DNA from: Arctopsyche grandis | Lineage: Eukaryota > Arthropoda > Insecta > Trichoptera > Hydropsychidae | Length of the DNA stretch: 64,000 nt | Assembly: GCF_051622035.1 (NCBI RefSeq) | Contig: NC_135360.1 | Span: 12,886,001-12,950,000 of the forward strand | Reading direction: 5' to 3' | Shown: positions 26,301-34,459 of the stretch, piece after piece | How the letters are laid out: each line of letters begins with the position of its first letter | How positions within the stretch are numbered: the first letter of the stretch is position 1 | Program-made: the position numbers and the translations under genes | The notes under the pieces: model-generated | Seen by the model: the letters and a program-made list of their open reading frames with translations, nothing else | Told to the model about the DNA's origin: nothing | The model's database searches: none

Positions 26301-29300
26301 GTACATAAATTTATGACATTATTATACCATAATGTACCTACATATATTGCGATTTGAAGCGTTCAATTATTATAAAACTATACTATTTATTTGATTTGTT
26401 TCAATATATTTATGATTGTAATAATATTTGGCAAAAGTGCTAGGGGAAAATAAAGTTTATAAAAGAAAAGCAATGCTTTCCAACAATTACGCAAAGTAAA
26501 GTTGGACGATTCATTTGAATAGTATAATATTGACTAGCAATATTATTTTATAAATTGCTTACAAACATCCATACGAGTATATATACTAATTGTACATATA
26601 CATATGTATGTAGGTACACAAATATAAGAAGCGAATATTTATTAATTTTACAAAATCTAATCAAACGAAGTGCTAAAAAGATTCTGAAATTTGAAAAGAT
26701 TATTTAATTCTAATACATATGCATGTATATATATGTATATGTATATGAACTAGATCATCTTCCCAGGAAATCATGAAGATATCATCATTTAAAACCATTC
26801 ACCATCCACTGCTGGACGAAGGCCTCTCCAACACGCTTCCATTCGTCTCCGTTTAGCGCAACTCTCACCCATCTCACCCCACATATGTTTCTAATTTCAT
26901 CCACCCATCTTCCTTGCGGCCTTCCTTTTACCCTTTTACAATCTCTCGGGTACCATTCCAGCACCTGTTTCGTCCATCTATTGACTCGTCAATTGCCATT
27001 GAAATTTTCTCACTCTCTCCACTACATCAACTACGCTTATCATATGTATTTCTCACCAACGTATTCCGTTTCTTATCTCTCTTCATTATGCCGAGCATAC
27101 AGCGTTCCACACTTCTTCAATTGCATTGGACTTTGTGTAACATTTTGGCGTTCAATGTCCAAGTTTCACATCCATACGTCACGACTGGCAAAACGGTTCA
27201 GTGATTATTCCGCACAAAGCGATCTCGCACACGTCACTAAGTCTCGATAACGGAACATCTGGCACCCGAAAATGCCATCCATCGAGAGTTACACGCGCGA
27301 ACTATCATACTAACGAGAACTCGAGTGCCACATATACCGTATTTCCGTGGCATCGATTGGCGTGTGCGTCCGGCAAAACAAATTGAAAGAAGATAATATT
27401 TTTCAAGCAAAGTGGATTTTCGATTTAGCCACTTAATCGCCACGCGTTTATAGAAACTGATTCGATTATATTATTATATGTGTTTAGTGCCAACCCTTGA
27501 CACTATCTCTTGAATATATCACAAACTAACGAAATATATTGACTTTTTTCAATTTCATTAATATCACAGGATATTTTTAGATGTCACTGTAAAGAAACCA
27601 AAATGAATTTCGATCTTTAAATACTGAGGAGCGCGCACCGGTGCGCTTATGGTGATGAAGAGATTAAAAACGGCATTCAAATGCACTCCATCCTAATTCC
27701 ATACGTCTCTTTATTTCCTCTTATGAACATATGTATTATAATAATTCATAGAATGATAATATAGCCTAGAGTTATTATTAACATTTTGAAATCTTTTTAT
27801 ATATGGACGCGTGTGACAAAAAATTGGGTCATAATTTTTCAAAGTGAATCTCAACTATGCATTATAAAATTGTTACTCATGATACAGGCAGCGTGTAGGC
27901 GAAAGTAAATGAAGTGTTCACGATGTCTTCTTATTATTTTTATTTTATTTTCTTTTCGTCGTACTAGATATCAGAACATACATACATACATACAAGCGGT
28001 CTCATTGTGTTGCAACCGTGCGATTTGTAAATTTGACATGATCGCCATGTGCCGCAACATGCGCGCACACATGACGTTACAAAATACATTTAAAAAATAA
28101 ATAAATATAATATCATAATATAAGAATAATAAAAATCAAAAGCGCAATTGCATTGTTTACCTTTTCAATGGTGCTTACCATGGAGTGGGCGGCTACGACC
28201 TTATTGCCGATGTTCGAAACGAAACGATTTATTATTACACTATTCGATAATTCGAACACACTTTTGTTTTCCATACAACGAAAGCCTTCTAAAACAATAA
28301 ACAAGTCAGGTAATTAAAATAAAAATCGCTCGCTATAACTACCATACGATATCCTTCGCTTTAACGAACGCGCGTTGTTTGCATTGCACGATTTATAATC
28401 GTACATATATCATATTGAATTTTGAATACGCCGACTGTTGAGCATTTTTTAAAATTAAAATATAGATCTTTGCAATGCAAAATCTGGAGAGTTTCATTCA
28501 ATTCATTCAAGGCTTCATTGTATGAGTCGATAAAAATGAAAAGATCGCCTCTTCAATGTGTGACATGCATTTATCATTATCGTCAGGTGTTTTATATTGA
28601 TACGAAGGGTAACGTGTGCGTAATTAATTTAATATGTCTTCAATTTTTAACACACTGCAGGCGCAATTTTGAATATCAATTAATATTTCGAAAAATCTAA
28701 AAGTCAATTTTGCAACTAACCATTCGAACGGGTCATTAATGCTTTTCTAAAAAAAAAAATCATTTATAAATCAAACGGATTCCACACTTTAAATGTTTAA
28801 TAGTCGTTTACGTCAGTTCAACCTGCAATAGCCATCAAGACTTATGACTAAAACGGTGTTTTAGGGCAATCTCTATAGCAGTGCAACAAGGTCGTTTTGC
28901 AATTTTTTAATTAACACCCTGATCTCGTTCTTGCTTCTTTTTTCACTCTTCTTACTAATCTGCAATAAATTTTCTCTTCGCTACGAATTACATTTCATTT
29001 CTAATCGTCATTTTATTTGAAAATAATCGATATGCCATGTATATTCCCATACGCCTCGGCCGCATAACCTAACCTTCCCACGGTTATATTGACCGACATA
29101 TTATTTGTTGAAGGTCAGCGAATTCGATCAACAGGATTTGCATGTTTTTTTTTTATTCTCAATGAATATCCTAAATCCTATTGCCGTTTACAAACGATTC
29201 TACCTTTCCCACAATTCGTATGAAGTATCATATTTTGTACGGATATCGACCAAAAAAACTATACAATTTATCAGAATTAGCTTACAGGCATTTTAAGCTG

Positions 29301-32051
29301 TTATAAATTCTAAATAATGTATGCTAAGTATCAAAATGTTACAGGGATGAATGGGATCGCTCAAGCTTATGTTAATTTGTAATGAGTTATGTTCATCGCA
29401 AAGTTTATACAGTATTTAATATATCACCTTTTTCCGGTTTGACTACATTATACTATTACATATAAGATTTACGGGTCTACCTCACGGGCCCGAATGTGAA
29501 ACGCCCGAAATCGAAAATATCGGAAGATCTTAAGTCGAAAGATAAAAAAGGGTGCATGGTAAACGGTACATAGTCACTTAATTTGGGCGTGCAGGATACA
29601 ACAGGAACAAGAGGAACAGGCTTTTCCTCCCGTATTCTGCGCGCGCTCATTAATACGGGAGGAAAAGCCTGTTCCTCTTGTTCCTGTTGTATCCTGTTCG
29701 CGCAAATTAAGTGAGTATGTACTGTTTACCATGCACCCTTTTTTTTGATCTTTCGACTTAAGATCTTTCGATTTTCGATCTTTGCGTTTTCGGGCGTTTC
29801 ACATTCGGGTCCGTCACAGAGACCGAAGATTTACATACTAAATATCTGTCAAATATGTTTATACACATATATTTTTAAAGTGATAGATATGATGTATATG
29901 TGAATTATTATATTTTTTATCAATTTATTCATCATTAGTTGTCTTGATTGTATTTGTTTGTTTGTTATCAGGTCGACCAGGTACGGACTATCCAGTATTG
30001 GCAGCTGTGCCTTACACCAATTTCTACTGTGACGAGCAAGAGTACCCGGGCTTCTTCGCCGACACAGAAACCAGATGTCAAGGTGGATCGCTTTATTTTT
30101 ACAAGTCGTCACCGATGCCTCCGGGCCAATCACGCACACAAATACAAAAATGACTGTGACAAAAATAAAAAAAGCCTCCGATTCACTATTCATAAGATGG
30201 ATCTTGAGACGCCGTAAGGTCGTAACCTTCTACGCACAATGTGCATTGTGCTACATGGTTGCTATGACTTCCTAAAAGGAATATGTTTATAACAATGACA
30301 AGCAGTTGAGATGGATGTGCCTAATTTTTTAATATTTTAACAAGTTCAAGTCTTAAATTTGATCTTATCGCATCTGACGATTTAGTCGTCTGGAAAATTT
30401 CAATTTAGTTTTAAAGTGTCACGATTCATTCAGCCCCCCCCCCCCCCCTTGATTTGAATGGGACTATCCACGTTATTTAATATATTATTATTTATTTGAA
30501 TTAAAATACTAAACCAACAAAAATAGAATATTTAAATTTTTTAGAACACTGCCAGGTATAATAAACGGGTCTACCTCACGGGCCCGAATGTGAAACGCCC
30601 GAAAACGCAAATATTGGAAGGCAAAGATCGAAAATCGAAAGATCTTAAGTCGAAAGATAAAAAAGGGTGCATGGTGAACGGTACATACTCACTTAATTTG
30701 CGCGAGCAGGATACAACAGGAACAAGAGGAACAGGCTTTTCCTCCCATATTCTGCGCGTGCACATTAATACGGGAGGAAAAGCCTATTCCTCTTGTTCCT
30801 GTTGTATCCTGCTCGCGCAAGTTAAGTGAGTATGTACCGTTTACCATGCACCCTTTTTTTTGATCTTTCGATTTTCGATCATTGCCTTCCGATATTTGCG
30901 TTTTCGGGCGTTTCACATTCGGGCCCGTGACGGAGACCGATAATAAACACGTCGATTTTTCTCTGAAAAAAAATGTTAGCTCCCAAATATATTTTCTTTG
31001 TTGTTTGTCTTGCTTTGAAAGATATTCTTTCTGAATAGGATTGCCTTTCTATTACTGAAAAAATTATGAAAAGAAATAGTTAAAATTCATGTACACTAAT
31101 TTTTTTATATTATATAATACTCCCCCCCCCCCCCCCCCCCCCTAGAAAGTCATTCCTTGCTGGTCAAAAATTTGCCCCCACCTGGGTAAAGCTGAAATGA
31201 CGCCCCTGCATATAAATACATATGTACATATTATATAATCAAAGCTGCATAACTAACTACATATTACTTTGGGTGATCGGATAAATGCACTCAAGAAAGC
31301 CGCACTCTCGAGACATCCAAACTTTCAAAGATGCTCAAGAAGTACCAACGCAATAGAATTGAACAAAAGAGCGTCAAGGAGTATGTGTATGTTATCCGAG
31401 GGTTCTAACCCTTTTTTTGTGGAATTCTATTGCACAAGTTCTTCTTGAGCGCCTTTGAAAATTTGGATTTCTCAAAACTGCGCCACTATTCTGTGTAATT
31501 CGGTGCATTGTTAGGTGTTTTCAGATTTCAGATTTCAGTTTATTAAAGTATCCCACTGTTATTAATTTATTCCAAAATATAAAATTCATTCATGAAATGA
31601 AGACACGTGTATAAATATATTATTACGCACTGGTATTAACGATGAAAAAAGTTGACATTGCTCTCATTAGTTGACATTGTGATTGATACTTCTCATTACA
31701 CACCTTCAATGCACCGCACAATAATACTCAAACGCAACTTGATGCATTTTGTATTTCTTTTATATCCATTCATTTGTAGTCTTCTATTTCTTATACGTTT
31801 TTATATGATGCTTGCTTTCAGGCTGGCATTACTGCGATTTAGATGGAAGACAAGCGACGTTCCTGTGTCCAAATGGTACCCAGTTCTCACAAGCAGTGTT
31901 CATCTGTGACTGGTGGTTCAATGTCCGGTGTGATCTATCTACTAAATTGTACTTCCTCAATGATCGACTATACAGAAGGCCCGTCTTGAGTCCGACGAGA
32001 CCTCATCGAACGATCACCAAAGATCTGCTAGAAAATATCTTCAGCAAATAG
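11852..32051 (+). CDS. Secreted single chitin-binding-domain protein (CPAP1-like)
   Basis: Predicted secreted cuticle or extracellular-matrix protein with one type-2 chitin-binding (CBM14, peritrophin-A) domain. Exons: 11852-11921, 25285-25479, 29972-30082, 31822-32051; all introns are phase 1; total 201 residues. Exon 1 encodes a signal peptide ([18 protein letters not shown]) and ends TTTCAG/GTTAGA. Exon 2 is a proline- and glutamate-rich linker. Exons 3 and 4 carry the six-cysteine domain: FYC, TRC, HYC, FLC, FIC and VRC, with the aromatic run [11 protein letters not shown] typical of chitin binding. The C-terminal tail is basic ([15 protein letters not shown]). Introns are about 13.4, 4.5 and 1.7 kb. 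Joining exon 1 rests on matching phase, strand and the signal peptide, not on transcripts; exons 2 to 4 are secure. It resembles insect 'cuticular protein analogous to peritrophin' class 1 proteins. Confidence 0.83.
11957..12290 (-). repeat. Dispersed GCGAAGCCGGGT-ended repeat, copy 1
   Basis: Read on the minus strand it runs from ATAATTTCGAAAGAGACTTT to an end GCGAAGCCGGGTAAAACAAC followed by TAG. Related copies lie at 22,761-22,972 and 62,880-63,626. It contains a long (AT)n run (12174-12253) and a 21-bp perfect inverted repeat (12078-12098 with 12109-12129). The family resembles Helitron-related (DINE-like) non-autonomous repeats; that assignment is tentative. Confidence 0.6.
12174..12253. 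repeat. (AT)n microsatellite, about 80 bp
   Basis: An uninterrupted AT dinucleotide run inside the dispersed repeat, in the first intron of the chitin-binding gene. Confidence 0.95.
12310..14240. other. Intron sequence without recognised features
   Basis: Large first intron of the chitin-binding gene. Short open frames here show no domain, no splice partners and no repeat match to the rest of the window. Confidence 0.5.
14242..14353. repeat. (TA)n run flanked by inverted arms
   Basis: A TA run (14274-14334) sits between 14242-14270 and 14331-14353, which are inverted copies of each other (CATTTTAACTA at the outer ends) apart from a 4-bp insertion in the left arm. It could form a cruciform. 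Confidence 0.7.
14368..14875. mobile_element. MITE-like element with long inverted ends
   Basis: About 508 bp. Its ends match as inverted repeats over roughly 60 bp with scattered mismatches, both beginning TGTATGTATATGTTA and including the word TAGTTGTAATATATT or close variants. Further inverted blocks lie inside. There is no open frame and no clear target duplication. Confidence 0.55.
14876..16529. other. Intron sequence without recognised genes
   Basis: The open frame at 14975-15208 and the one at 16215-16400 lack recognisable motifs, splice partners or paralogues here, so I do not call them. Several TACATATGTATG-type tracts occur. Confidence 0.45.
16573..16613 (-). other. LINE 3'-terminal RNA stem-loop
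   Basis: A perfect 10-bp stem (CCATTGTGGC with GCCACAATGG) closes a 21-nt loop, just before the A-rich tail. The same fold with other stem sequences ends several SINE copies, so it is probably recognised by the LINE reverse transcriptase. Confidence 0.7.
16969..18810 (-). CDS. Reverse transcriptase of a non-LTR retrotransposon
   Basis: The 613-residue frame is a LINE ORF2 fragment. Reverse transcriptase motifs in order: [14 protein letters not shown] (about residue 115), [16 protein letters not shown] (about 170), [20 protein letters not shown] (about 200), [19 protein letters not shown] (about 230), [20 protein letters not shown] (about 290) and the catalytic FADD (about 320). A thumb-like region and a C-terminal region follow. 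There is no stop inside, which suggests a recent insertion, but the apurinic endonuclease domain normally ahead of it is absent. The marked 18810 start is a GTG inside a longer open frame, not a true start. It is closest in style to the Jockey/CR1 group; the clade cannot be fixed by eye. It sits antisense in the first intron of the chitin-binding gene. Confidence 0.9.
   Translation of the reverse strand: MKRGVSERYTLYLKEMESAIASNPHHFFRFIKSKHISHGLEHSFSFNNKSCVGPEIAKAFASFFSSVFDQRSPSLDANLASQIGTEGVIIDIPRVSLGDVRIAILKLKGSVGPDGVPPDVLKACCNSLLEPLQFIFNLILDSGNYPEKWKLSRVIPIHKSGSKNEVENYRPIAIISAIPKIFDNILHRLILLQFKRLLCDEQHGFSPCRSTTTNLACFSYYTMSKVDRGQQVDVAYFDFRKAFDLVNNDALMIRLAEVGFSPRLLKLFASYLSDRKQFVRYGIYESPSFFTRSGVTQGSTLGPLLFTIVINNLPKVLRNASCLLFADDVKLFFAVKDERQASLLQADINAVLEFSSSLGLELNTSKCAIMSYGRANSLYCHGYSIGSVLLKRVESMVDLGITFDPQFTFHNHIKTIADVSFRRLGFVLRYARLFSNPLSSRLLFNSLVRSKLEYNAIVWNPHEANYSLIIEKVQKAFLRFLYKKEYGYYPYLYPTPFLLGMLGYNSLELRRNFSLIRFVLQLLRGNTSCPLLLEQLGLYVPNNYVRGRHHHLMVVPTARTVLFRMAPIPRAIRLLNEIVAAVPECDIFHLGERRLSDIILTYLSGNLRSSLLS
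19262..19632. mobile_element. TIR element, family with TTCGTGTATGAACAAACTAG ends, copy 1
   Basis: About 370 bp with inverted ends of about 40 bp: TTCATGAACATACTAGCTTG at the left, and TTCATGAAAACACTAGTTTG as the complement of the right end. Interrupted relatives lie at 42,418-43,985 and 49,597-53,320. No coding potential, so it is a non-autonomous DNA element. Confidence 0.65.
19764..19999. mobile_element. Fold-back element family 1, copy 1 (partly deleted)
   Basis: It begins GGGTCTACCCCACGGG and shares the left arm and the GCGCGC-rich centre of the copies at 29.5, 30.6 and 47.3 kb. The centre is in reversed orientation and most of the right arm is missing (it resumes only as TGCATCC plus T run). 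A damaged, older copy. Confidence 0.75.
20030..22740. other. Intron sequence without recognised genes
   Basis: No splice-linked frame or clear repeat, apart from an ATTTATTTATTTTATT tract near 21,575 that may be a degraded retroposon tail in minus orientation. Confidence 0.4.
22761..22972 (+). repeat. Dispersed GCGAAGCCGGGT-ended repeat, copy 2
   Basis: Plus-oriented copy: starts ATATAATTTCGAAAAAGACT, holds ATGTTTACTATTAGATTAG and ends GCGAAGCCAGGTAAAACC near 22,967. It lacks the 21-bp inverted repeat of copy 1. Confidence 0.65.
23288..23355 (-). mobile_element. SINE 3' end with stem-loop
   Basis: On the minus strand a stem-loop (arms 23311-23320 and 23341-23350, loop 20 nt) is followed by an ATAAATAAAATAAAAT tail. 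Stem differences from the other copies are kept paired by G-U wobbles when read on the minus strand, which is the RNA sense. Only the tail end of the element is present. Confidence 0.65.
23399..23974. mobile_element. DNA element with ACTGAGCAACAAAAAA ends
   Basis: A 576-bp segment whose two ends are 16-bp inverted repeats (ACTGAGCAACAAAAAA). There is no transposase; a clean target duplication is not visible. Probably a non-autonomous cut-and-paste element. Confidence 0.5.
23990..25284. other. Intron sequence without recognised features
   Basis: AT-rich. A short hairpin (TTGCCGCC with GGCGGCAA, about 24,202-24,230) is the only structure noticed. Confidence 0.4.
26781..27200 (-). mobile_element. 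RTE-type LINE 3' fragment, copy 1
   Basis: On the minus strand it translates, with frameshifts and stops, as the C-terminal part of an RTE-like reverse transcriptase. The word [16 protein letters not shown] is followed by [13 protein letters not shown]-like sequence and an end reading 'QQWMV'. It finishes in an (ATG)n-like tail at 26,781. Same family as copies at 53.5, 57.7 and 60.8 kb. Dead. Confidence 0.75.
27201..29463. other. Intron sequence without recognised genes
   Basis: Second intron of the chitin-binding gene. Short frames at 28,113-28,304 and 28,422-28,700 show no domain or splice partner. Confidence 0.4.
29473..29825. mobile_element. Fold-back element family 1, copy 2
   Basis: A 353-bp near-complete palindrome with arms of about 165 bp around a GCGCGC-rich centre. 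The ends are GGGTCTACCTCACGGGCC and, as complement of the right end, CGGTCTCTGTGACGGACC. It is flanked by the exact 9-bp duplication AAGATTTAC (29464-29472 and 29826-29834). No open frame. It lies 147 bp upstream of exon 3 of the chitin-binding gene. Confidence 0.9.
30567..30939. mobile_element. Fold-back element family 1, copy 3
   Basis: A 373-bp near-palindrome, closely matching copy 2, flanked by the exact 9-bp duplication ATAATAAAC (30558-30566 and 30940-30948). It lies 485 bp downstream of exon 3 of the chitin-binding gene. Confidence 0.9.
31122..31208. mobile_element. Poly-C run and a single hAT-like terminus
   Basis: A run of 21 C (31122-31142) is followed by a sequence whose complement begins CAGGGGCGTCATTTCAGC, typical of one end of a hAT element. 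No partner end was found, so this is a fragment or a degenerate element. A run of 15 C also occurs at 30434-30448. Confidence 0.4.
31271..31500. mobile_element. Fold-back element family 3, copy 1
   Basis: The left arm (GGTGATCGGATAAATGCACT at its end) is an imperfect inverted copy of the right arm, which includes AATTCTATTGC and CTTCTTGAGC. The right tip is degenerate. The same sequence, one arm and part of the centre, occurs at 57,765-57,908. Confidence 0.65.
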
Positions 32052-32229
32052 TGTTATGTGAATTGTAACAGTGTAAAATTTGCAGTTTTATTTATTATTT
32101 TTATTTGGAAAGTATGTTTTATTTTTGTATAATTATGCGTAAAGCTCACCGATATGTGTTGTTGCATTTAGACTATTTTTATATTTGATTAGAACTATTT
32201 AGTTAAAATTTTTATTCGATTCTGTGTCT

Positions 32230-32235
32230 AATAAA
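32230..32235 (+). terminator. Poly(A) signal of the chitin-binding gene
   Basis: AATAAA lies about 180 bp after the stop codon, the first canonical signal downstream of the last exon. Confidence 0.6.
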
Positions 32236-33177
32236 AGTTTCACAATCATTTTTTTCTTATCTATAGTAATTATAAGTTTTATAAAAAATATTATAAATAC
32301 TTAAATTCTAAGGTTATTTTAATTAATATCATCATAATTAGGATAAATACAAATAAAATAAATATACATACATTTTGACGATTTTTAATTTTAATTTTTA
32401 TGAAAAAATAAATAAAATCAAACTTAAAAAAAGAAACAAACTACACGTTTTGCTCCCAACAGAATTATCTTTGTATGAAAATATATAGGGGAACCAAATA
32501 TTTTAAGCTACTCATCATTTTTTTTTTTTTTTTTTATAACTTTTTTACTACCATTGAGTAAATAAAACTAAAATCATCCGCCATAATCATGAAAAATAAA
32601 ATTACCTGTCTTGTCCACCAGTGAATACTTTTCAACATTTTTTCGAAGACAACTGGTGATAGAGTGTTTTCAAGCTTAGCAAATAACATAACATTCCCTG
32701 ATGATTTTTAAATAAATTGTATATGCACTAAAATTAAAGCAAGTAAAACTATTCAACGCCAATATTGGATGTCCATTCATGTGATACTAATAATTTCAAC
32801 CAACATAATGTTGTTCCCTGCTTGTTTAAAAAAAACTTTTATATATGTATAATAACTATGTGAAAAATATAAAGCAGTTGTCTAGTTTGGCCCCCCCAAA
32901 TTTCCAATTTTACATTCGGCTCGCTCGCTGACCCTTTTTTTGTGACCATAGCACCGATGAGTAGCTGACTTCTAGTGGTGACCATTAAATAAGACAAGAT
33001 TACAAAAAAATATTCATTAAAGCATTGTTTGGGTATGGATTGGATTTAAATTTTAACGATATAAATAAACGAGCTAAAAAAAGCCACGCTCAATTCAAAA
33101 AGTTGGCTCAAAACTTCTGAATTTCTCTTTGGGGATTTTAAGATATAAAAAACTTAAATAAATAAAATCTCAAATGT

Positions 33178-33416
33178 GGTAAACGGACTACTAATCATAT
33201 GTGAACCAGTCACAGGACAACCGGTCGCTCTAGATCGGTCACACGTGATCACCCGTCACGAGAAAACTGGTCACACCCTAAAACTGGTCACGAGAAAACT
33301 GGTTGACCAATTTTAGGGTGTGACCAGTTTTAGTGTGACGGGTGGTCACGTGTGACCGATCTAGAGCGACCAGTTTTCCTGTGACCGGTTCACATTTGAC
33401 TAGTAATCACCGAACC
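33178..33416. mobile_element. Fold-back element family 2, copy 1
   Basis: A 239-bp near-palindrome built from variants of ACTGGTCAC/GTGACCAGT. It begins GGTAAACGG; the complement of its right end begins GGTTCGGTGATTACTAG. It has the exact 9-bp duplication CTCAAATGT (33169-33177 and 33417-33425). Confidence 0.9.
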
Positions 33417-33836
33417 CTCAAATGTATATAATAGAAAATACTTGTATTTAAGTATATGTATACGAAAGAAAATTTTGCATTTTATGCATGCTTATATTGC
33501 ATAGCATAATTTATATAATATCGCTATTCTGTGTGTCTGTGTGTCGCGATAACGCTCGCCGTACTATAATAGTCGTTTCGATTCGACATATGTATGTATG
33601 TACTTCACAGTTAAAAAACTGGCAACAAAATGTATATAGGAACTATAATATAATATAAGAACTATACACGAAATATAATATACGAACATAATAACCGATG
33701 AAGAAAAAACTTCTATATATACTGTACACCAATATTTCCTCTAACTAGGACGATAGTCTCAGAGCATTTAGCGCCATATTTTGAAAATTTATTTAATTGA
33801 TTAATTTTTCTATTGGTGTTTCTTATTGTTTACATG

Positions 33837-33856
33837 TAGGTAGGTAGGTAGGTAGG
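33837..33856 (+). repeat. (TAGG)5 microsatellite
   Basis: Five perfect TAGG units. Confidence 0.9.
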
Positions 33857-33921
33857 AAGTTTTACCATTTTTTTCATATTATACAATTAAATATAAATAT
33901 TAAATTAAATATATTTAAAAG

Positions 33922-34194
33922 GGTAAACGGACTACTAGTCATATGTGAACCAGTCACGGGACAACCGGTCGCTCTAGATTGGTCACACGTGATCACTCGT
34001 CACACTAAAACTGGTCACGAGAAAATTAGTCACGAAAAAACTGGTCACACCCAAAAATTCGACCAAATTTTTAATTTTTGGTTGTGACCAGTTTTTTCGT
34101 GACCAGTTTTAGTGTGACGGGTGATCACGTGTGACTGATCTAGAGTGACCGGTTGTCCTGTGACCAGTTCACATTTGACCGTAATCACCGAACC
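33922..34194. mobile_element. Fold-back element family 2, copy 2
   Basis: A 273-bp near-palindrome closely similar to copy 1 but with one more ACTGGTCAC-type unit per arm. It is flanked by the exact 9-bp duplication ATTTAAAAG (33913-33921 and 34195-34203). Confidence 0.9.
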
Positions 34195-34459
34195 ATTTAA
34201 AAGATATTTGAAAAATACGATCACGTGGGGATCGAACACAGGACCGATACATTTATTTTATTTATTTAATAACTTAATATGCCATAGCCCATGCGATGAT
34301 ATTTTATCGGGCATAACACTAGTATTAATTAATAAGGGTAATATTTTATTTCATATGAACGTATTCTTATATTTAAATTGACAGCCGGCATTTAATATCT
34401 GTAGGTTGGTAGGCATGTGTCGGATCAGCTGTCACTGTGTTTGATAATAATCAAAAGTG

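Noticed and set aside
29849-30275. Several open frames around exon 3 of the chitin-binding gene
   Set aside because: Only the frame between the splice sites at 29972 and 30082 fits the cysteine pattern; the others are shadows.
30571-30916. Open frames on both strands with near-identical proteins
   Set aside because: They are the two arms of fold-back copy 3 read in opposite directions.
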